DNA of 64,000 bases from Mactra quadrangularis (Eukaryota > Mollusca > Bivalvia > Venerida > Mactridae): assembly GCA_025267735.1 (NCBI GenBank), contig CM046307.1, forward strand, positions 37,067,231-37,131,230, read 5' to 3'. Position 1 is the first letter of the stretch. Every line of letters starts with the position of its first letter. Positions 57,800 through 64,000 of the stretch are shown piece by piece. The notes under the pieces were generated by a model. It saw nothing but the letters and a program-made list of their open reading frames with translations. It had not been told where the DNA came from and made no database searches. The position numbers were made by a program, and so were the translations under genes.

Positions 57800-59360
57800 C
57801 ACGAATTAATTTTCTAGACTTGCAATAAAAACAAACATCAGCTTTCAAGAACTTGGAAACTCTTTAAACATTAGCAGCACGTTTAGAAAATGTGTTTCAT
57901 TCATTTTATACAGAGTTTTGAATCGCCAGAAATTTGAACACAAACAATACTAAATATCATACTGGTAAGAATTATAATCAAATTATACATCGCATTAAGA
58001 TTAGTTATCTGCAAATGTATATCACAATACCAAATCGGAACTTCTGGTGACTGAAAGTTAGAAAAAACTTACTGCCAGTTTTTTTGGTGATGCATGTAGT
58101 TGTTTTTATCACTGGACAATAATATCATCATAGAGATAAGTCAAACTATACTGAGTATGAAAATACTCATTCTCGATTTTTAGGCGCGTTTGCCAACATA
58201 TTTGATCACAGTTAATGATTCGGTGAAATCGTCATTGAAGAATTATCCATGCCCAGTCGATTTTGCATTTTGTTGATATTACGACAAAGGCGACAAAACG
58301 TCGACAAAATTGTATATGTAGAACAGTAACATGTGCAATATGAAAGTCAAACTTTTATAAGTTGCGATGAATAACATCTTCTGTACTTCATTACTAAAAC
58401 TATAAAAAAACTTCAGTGGACCGAATTAATAAAAAGATAATACTAAGCCAATTATTATCCATTAATCGCAAAGGTATTTTCATTGAATAGCAGAAAAATA
58501 TGGATGTTTTTTACAAAAGTGTTGCGTTTAGCCACAATGCTAGTGTATTAAGATTATCTAGCTGTTACCAGAGTTTATAACATGTATAATTGGTCAGTGA
58601 ATACCAAATTAGTCTAGTAATGACTATATCTACCAGCGGTTATGCTCATTTCTCATTGTTTGACTATTCTATTGCATATGTGTTAGTTTGTGTGCCAGGC
58701 TGTCTTGCTGTTTGTCCGTTTTCCCATATAGGTATTGGTAAACTTTGAACCAAGTCATATAAGACGTTTATATATAAAGATGACCAAATATGTTGTATAA
58801 AATGGAACCATACATGTACCATTATATAACTTCAAAGTTTCATGTGATGCATAACCCATGAAAATGCTTACTTCGAACGAAAATAATTCGTAATGTTTGA
58901 TTATAAATGTTGACTATTACTCACTGTTATATTGTTTTTATATATATAAAGTTTATCAGACGGTTTCGAAACAAACAAGCATTAAGCACGTTTTACATGC
59001 TATGAGCAGAATTACTAGCTTTGAACTCAAATTACACACCGGGAAGTATCTCGGTTCTCAGTTTAAAAATAGCATCTTAGCCATCCCTTAGCAGTGTTTT
59101 TTTTAAATTTAATTTATTCACAGTACCAGAATCTTGTAGATACAATGTACTCCTACGAGGTATTGCGAGATAATGTAATTACATAAATAGTATAAGCATC
59201 ATATTACTACTTATACTAAGCTAACAAACATATCATTGATCTTTAATTGGATTACGCTATTTACTTAAACTCTACATACGCTCCCAAAATGTCGTTGTCC
59301 AATTCCATAGAGTAAGCATTGTTATATGTCTTCGGAGATGTACAGATTGAATTGTATCAC
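57800..59360. other. No recognisable features
   Basis: AT-rich. A GTAAGT donor-like site near 58065 follows a short open stretch on the minus strand, but no protein match supports it. Confidence 0.35.
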
Positions 59361-59364
59361 ACAC

Positions 59365-59598
59365 CAATCATTCATCTTTGATCTCTATAACACAAAGGTT
59401 TTGAATGAACAATGTCTTTGTCAATTACAACACCGCTTTATATAATAATTGGTTTTAAAACAGATTATGTCAACATCATTTACACACAACTTATTCCAGA
59501 ATACTGTTGTAGTTTATATTAAGACAAGAATTAAGAACTGGCAAGACAATTGTACGGATTTGATTTGATACATGATTGATTCTAATACGGGTTAAAAC
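59365..59598 (+). repeat. Direct repeat of about 235 bp, copy 1
   Basis: Matches 63570-63804 in the same orientation with few differences. Shared stretches include CAATTACAACACCGCTTTAT and GATTGATTCTAATACGGGTT. No terminal structures. It is probably part of an old local duplication together with the ATGGTGTC modules. Confidence 0.8.
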
Positions 59599-59604
59599 TT
59601 ATTA

Positions 59605-61370
59605 CATTAATCTTTCATTGAGTTATTTAGAACTCGTCCATTGCTGTTCCTTTTCAAATTGATAAAATAAGTTCTTAAAAGTGGAAAACAATTGGATTAC
59701 CAAAAAGACTATGCTTTGTTCCAACATATCTACATGTACATAAATAATAGTAACACTAAACGTTATTTCTATTTAAGTCAACTCGTTTAATCTTAATAAC
59801 GTACGATACAAAATAAATGATGTTCCAGTGTTTGTCCCGTATTTTATCAGAAGAATAATTGGTGATACGAAAATGTACAAACTAAATCAGATTAAACATA
59901 TTCGAAAATACAGATACATGTTATATTAACGTGAAGACATGACTAGACGAAGGTATTAAATGTGTTAAAATAAATGAGACAGCGTCTGAAAATTAGTACA
60001 TACATTTATCTACATATCAAGTAATAAAATCAAAGTTTTGAAATATAGAAAGACTTTTGTGCACATTGAAACCTAACAAATCTATTCTAATGGTAAGTCC
60101 TTACACATTAGGTTCTAGTATCAATCAAGCAGAGCAAAGTGCGGAAGAAATGTATATTCTACCCTGTATTACTGGCAAATACTGTAAAGATTTTATTTAC
60201 CTCTTCTTGTCATACTAATTCTTCACTTACAGTTTTCCCTTTGTACACAAATTCTGTTAGTTTATTAGCGTAGATAAATATGGTACAATATTGTAAAACA
60301 ACTTAAACTTCAAGTAATACAATGATCAGTATCATTACATTAAACAGCTACAGACACTATCAATATATTAGTCATTTTATTGCTCTTACTTCATAAACTT
60401 TTAAACATTGAATGTAAACACTAGATTGATGTATACTGTTCAGTGTAATAGTGAGATTATAACATCATCGATTAACTGACAAACACTGTTCAGGTTCACA
60501 CAGTTTATTTCAAACAGGTAACAACATAAATAATAGTCAGTGGTAGTACTTCGCTAATTCGAAATGTGAATTCAAATACAATTAAAACTTTAAATGTCTA
60601 TCAGCCATCTTACTTTTTATCTTAATATTCTGTCATACGGTCTCCCCGTCTAATTCGGACTATCACCGGACCATTGTCCAAACACTGTCTCAAACCACGG
60701 TCCCAGAAACATAGACAGACTGACTGACTTAGACTGGCGATAAAAGACTCTCTAACAAAAGACTGTATGCGCGTGGTGTATATATATAGAAATAAGAACA
60801 AAGAAATGTCACCATGATATGTCAGATAGCCTTGTGCTACACCAAATGAGGGCATCGGTATTTTAGATTTCAGTTCGAACTAGACCAAACTGGCTTTGAT
60901 CAGTTTTAGAACAAAGAAAAAGCCTAGTGAAACTAGGTGACGAGAACCAAATGTCAAACACACATGCAACCGATATCTCACAATTCGGTGAAATCATCAA
61001 GTTGACTTTTAAAGGTCAGTTCTTGCATCAGCGTTTAAATTAGATCATGTGTCCCATGGAAGAGAACATGCATGCACCGTACAGAACAGTTGACATATCA
61101 CATAGGTACATCATGTATGGGAACGATAGCCAAAAGCATATATACTTATCTCTTTAGCCTTCCAAAATATCACGAGTGACTAAACACGAATTGTAATACA
61201 GTGCAACAACTATAGGATAACCAGTTAACTAAACTGGCTATATCCTCTTTATTTTATACCCTTCCACAAGCTTATCAATATAAGTAAACACCTGTCACTG
61301 ATCAGTTGACGGAACTACTTTTGTCACCTAGAAATTGACTGCGTTGTAAATCAGGGACACGTGTATCACT
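59605..61370. other. No supported genes
   Basis: AT-rich. The minus-strand frame at 60622-60855 has no recognisable domain. A short minus-strand stretch at about 60200-60262 looks codon-like (EFVYKGKTVSEELV) with splice-like borders, but it meets a TGA and cannot be assigned. Confidence 0.35.
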
Positions 61371-61373
61371 CCA

Positions 61374-61463
61374 CAGGTTAATCTAGTCAGGCATTTTCGT
61401 CGATAGTTTTCGATTTGTAGTATAACTTAAGCCTTTCGGCGATATCGCCGAAACTCTAAAAAT
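61374..61463 (+). repeat. Diverged repeat shared with 3743-3833, with perfect palindrome
   Basis: Contains TTTCGTCGATAGTTTTCG and, at 61434-61453, the exact 20-base palindrome TTTCGGCGATATCGCCGAAA. It corresponds to 3743-3833. Confidence 0.5.
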
Positions 61464-61469
61464 ACATAT

Positions 61470-62250
61470 TTTGATTCATTCGCTTAAGTCACGTTTATTA
61501 TACCAATAAATACTAATAGATAGTTGATTATAAATTAGTATATGCAGTAAATCGGATACGTAATAAGTCGTGTGTCAATAACATTTCTGATATTGTAACT
61601 TGAAACAAACATTTGGAAGCAATTCTTGTGTGATAAAATGATGACAGATTGTTGTCTATAACTAATCATAAATACTCTTTTTTTAACGAAATAGACAGAT
61701 TTGAAATTGTTGTATAAATTGCTTTTACCATAAATTGATTTATTCAATTCCTTCAAATTATACAATTGCTCAACGCACTGCTTTATTTATTGTTATACAT
61801 GCATATTTGTACAATGACATTAAACTATTTCCATATCGATACCACAAAAATGTATTTTATCTATAGCTTGCGTTAAAAAATCTTTTAATCAGTTAATTTG
61901 ATAATTGCATTCAGGCATCTAATGTACCTTATATTACTCTTAAATAACGATTTATATGATTTATTTACACATATTACTAAGTTTGTTTATTACTTATTCT
62001 TTGTTATGTTATGAGATGTTACGCGTATAAAAGTGTTTTGTAGTTATAATCAATTTTTACTTCTATATCTTTAAAGTGATAAAGTCTAAACATCATGGTG
62101 CAACACAATATAAGCTAATGCGCCAAGATAATTGTAAAATCACATAAACTGTTCTTAGTGTTCGTTTTATACGAAACACCTTTAAAGTAACAAAGAAAAT
62201 TCTCTCTTATATGCAATTAAGTCGTTGCAAAGCGCAGAAATAAATAACTG
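61470..62250. other. No recognisable features
   Basis: AT-rich sequence without supported genes or repeats. Confidence 0.4.
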
Positions 62251-62254
62251 GTGT

Positions 62255-62340
62255 TAAATCGGTTAATTACACATTTAGAATTTAGAAAGGAAATAAAAAT
62301 ACTGACACAATGCATTAGTCGTGAAAACTGTAATCAAACA
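62255..62340 (-). repeat. Conserved ATGGTGTC module, copy 4 (start lost)
   Basis: On the minus strand, AGTTTTCACGACTAATGC is followed by ATTGTGTCAGTATTTTTATT. The ATG of the other copies reads ATT here. Confidence 0.4.
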
Positions 62341-63569
62341 GGACAGACTAATATCACATTTCTGTGTTAATGTTGGCAAGGAAATGTGTAAATGCATTTG
62401 GAAATTTTACTACGCGTATGTAGAATTGTACAAAAGTCCCTTTTATGGAACGGCGTCACAAAGAGGTTTTTTGAATGTGCTTTTAATATATTCTATAGAA
62501 CTTTTAGTCACATAATATCATCTGATATTGTTTTAAAATGGATTTACTCTGCAGCCGTATAATGAAACAATATAGCTTTAACATATCGAAACATTTTAAT
62601 GTCAGTATTCCTTTCATTCAAAATCTGAGGAAAACCGTGTTTCATAATCTTTGGATTAAAAGTAGCCTAGAAAACAGCATTTTACCATTTAAACATTCAA
62701 TAACTACATAACTATGTGGTTTTAATTCTGTCTATTTAGTTATTAGACAATACAATCGTTAGTAATTACCGGCAAGAACTATACTAAAGGCTAATTGTTT
62801 AGGAGTAGACAACTATTAACATTAGATAATTGCATAGTGATCTTAGGATTGCGCCAGGCGTTTGGTAATATCCGCAAGGCACATGTTGTTTGTTGACAAA
62901 ACACATCTTAGTATGGTTTGATTGTCCATCAATACAACTTTTTGAATTTGCAAGTTCGAAACTGTAATCTATAGGCTCCATGTAATAATTCGTATAATAT
63001 GCTTAGCAGTCGTTTCGTATGTACATTCTTGTAATTGAAAGAACTTTCACAAGCCATTGTCAACTATTGTTGAAACATACATTAAATAAACAGAAAAGTA
63101 TAACTTTTACTTATGTGGCGTTCAATAATCTTTCACTATGATATCATAAAATAGCGCATTATCAAAATGCAACCATCAATTGACTGTTTTATGGACAGTT
63201 ATTTTAGGAATAGCTGCAAGAAAATATTTCGTGGTTACGCTACGGTAAGCTACCATGCCTAACACTTAAATTCAAAGTACTTTTTCAAAATGTTTCTTTC
63301 CTTTTACATATCATTTATACATTTAGTAATAATAAAAATATGGTACACTGTGCAAATAAATAATTCAATATCAATAGGCAATCGAAAGTGCAATATTGGA
63401 TACAGAGCCTCACAATGGAAACGGGTTCTGACACAACAAATCAATTGTTCCTTATCATTTTTGATTTAGCTTGTCAAAACTCTCAATATACTTTGGAACG
63501 AAACAGAATGTAAGTCTAGCACGTCAGTATATCAATGATTGATATTGGATGAAGTAAGCCTGGCTATAT

Positions 63570-63804
63570 CAATCTTTTATCTTTGATCTCTGAAACACAT
63601 ACTAGGTTTTGAGTGAACAATGTCTATGTCAATTACAACACCGCTTTATATAATAATTGGTTTTAAAACAGATTATGTCAACATCATTGACACACAACGT
63701 GTTCCAGAATACTGTTGTATTTTATATTTAGACAAGAATTAGGAACTGGCGAGACAATTGTACGGGATTGATTTGATACATGATTGATTCTAATACGGGT
63801 TAAA
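63570..63804 (+). repeat. Direct repeat of about 235 bp, copy 2
   Basis: Partner of 59365-59598. The preceding kilobase (62340-63560) shows nothing that I can annotate. Confidence 0.8.
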
Positions 63805-64000
63805 TTATTGTATTAGTCAGTCACCCTGTTTCTATGTATAACTAAAAAACAATCTTACGAGTTGTCACAGGGATTTAACAAAGGTGTATACTATTTATTA
63901 AATAAATAGTTTAATTAAATGGCTGGGTATAACTGCTGAAAAAATGTATATGGATATATACTCGGCGTCAATGAAAACTTACCATCCTACCAACCCTCGC

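Noticed and set aside
58066..58115. Possible minus-strand microexon ending in GTAAGT
   Set aside because: The short peptide DKNNYMHHQKNW has no recognisable match, and the acceptor is weak.
60200..60262. Codon-like stretch EFVYKGKTVSEELV on the minus strand with splice-like edges
   Set aside because: A TGA interrupts it before the donor, and I cannot match it to a family or to SCYL2.
1..64000. Bacterial operons, phage or exogenous viral genes
   Set aside because: No ribosome-binding sites, no clustered long frames, and abundant SINEs and spliced exons. The window is animal nuclear DNA.

Overview
This window is AT-rich, intron-rich eukaryotic DNA with almost no coding sequence. It is packed with tRNA-derived SINEs and small inverted-repeat elements. 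The SINE types, with tails ending in a GGCGTTAAACCC-like motif followed by an A/C-rich tract, together with the GGTCAAGGTCA-type tandem repeats and the I-clade LINE debris, point to a lophotrochozoan animal, most probably a bivalve mollusc. That placement rests on repeat style and remembered families, not on a search. I see no bacterial, phage or exogenous viral signature and no CRISPR array. The short reading frames scattered through the window are chance or lie inside repeats.

Genes. Two minus-strand exons with good splice sites (40895-40994, then 36342-36386) encode adjacent pieces of the kinase-like domain of an SCY1-like pseudokinase, best matching SCYL2. Its remaining exons were not found here. 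A second, weaker gene model is plus-strand and two-exon (54567-54666 and 55101-55288). It has a phase-consistent GT-AG intron and a small SH3/Tudor-like C-terminal domain, and a 10-bp motif, ACATACGTTA, recurs around it. A LINE 3' end (about 48544-49725) carries the C-terminal zinc-knuckle region typical of I-clade elements.

Layout. 1-12.8 kb: SINEs, a 606-bp element with TGTCGCA-rich terminal inverted repeats, and a diverged tandem array of about 355 bp. 12.9-17.2 kb: a cluster of mobile elements built around a 2.8-kb candidate DNA transposon (13285-16080), which has matching terminal inverted repeats and six copies of an 18-bp motif at spacings of about 350 or 174 bp. It also hosts a nested hAT-like MITE. 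17-33 kb: mostly unannotatable sequence with SINEs, a foldback element and several copies of a repeat that contains TGACGTCA in two of them. 33.4-33.6 kb: a hammerhead ribozyme motif on the minus strand between two long TA tracts. 35-35.6 kb: a long palindrome and a related element. 36-41 kb: the SCYL2 exons and an intron holding foldback elements. 41.4-54.7 kb: a tandem segmental duplication of about 6.2 kb, whose second copy carries a LINE that is itself interrupted. 55-64 kb: the small gene's last exon, then sequence with a few diverged duplicates.

How it fits together. The window is best read as introns and flanks of one conserved trafficking gene, remodelled by retrotransposition (SINEs whose tails resemble the local LINE), by DNA-element insertion and by tandem duplication. 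The strongest leads are the motif-array transposon, the TA-flanked hammerhead ribozyme, and the small gene whose first exon is cut by the duplication breakpoint.
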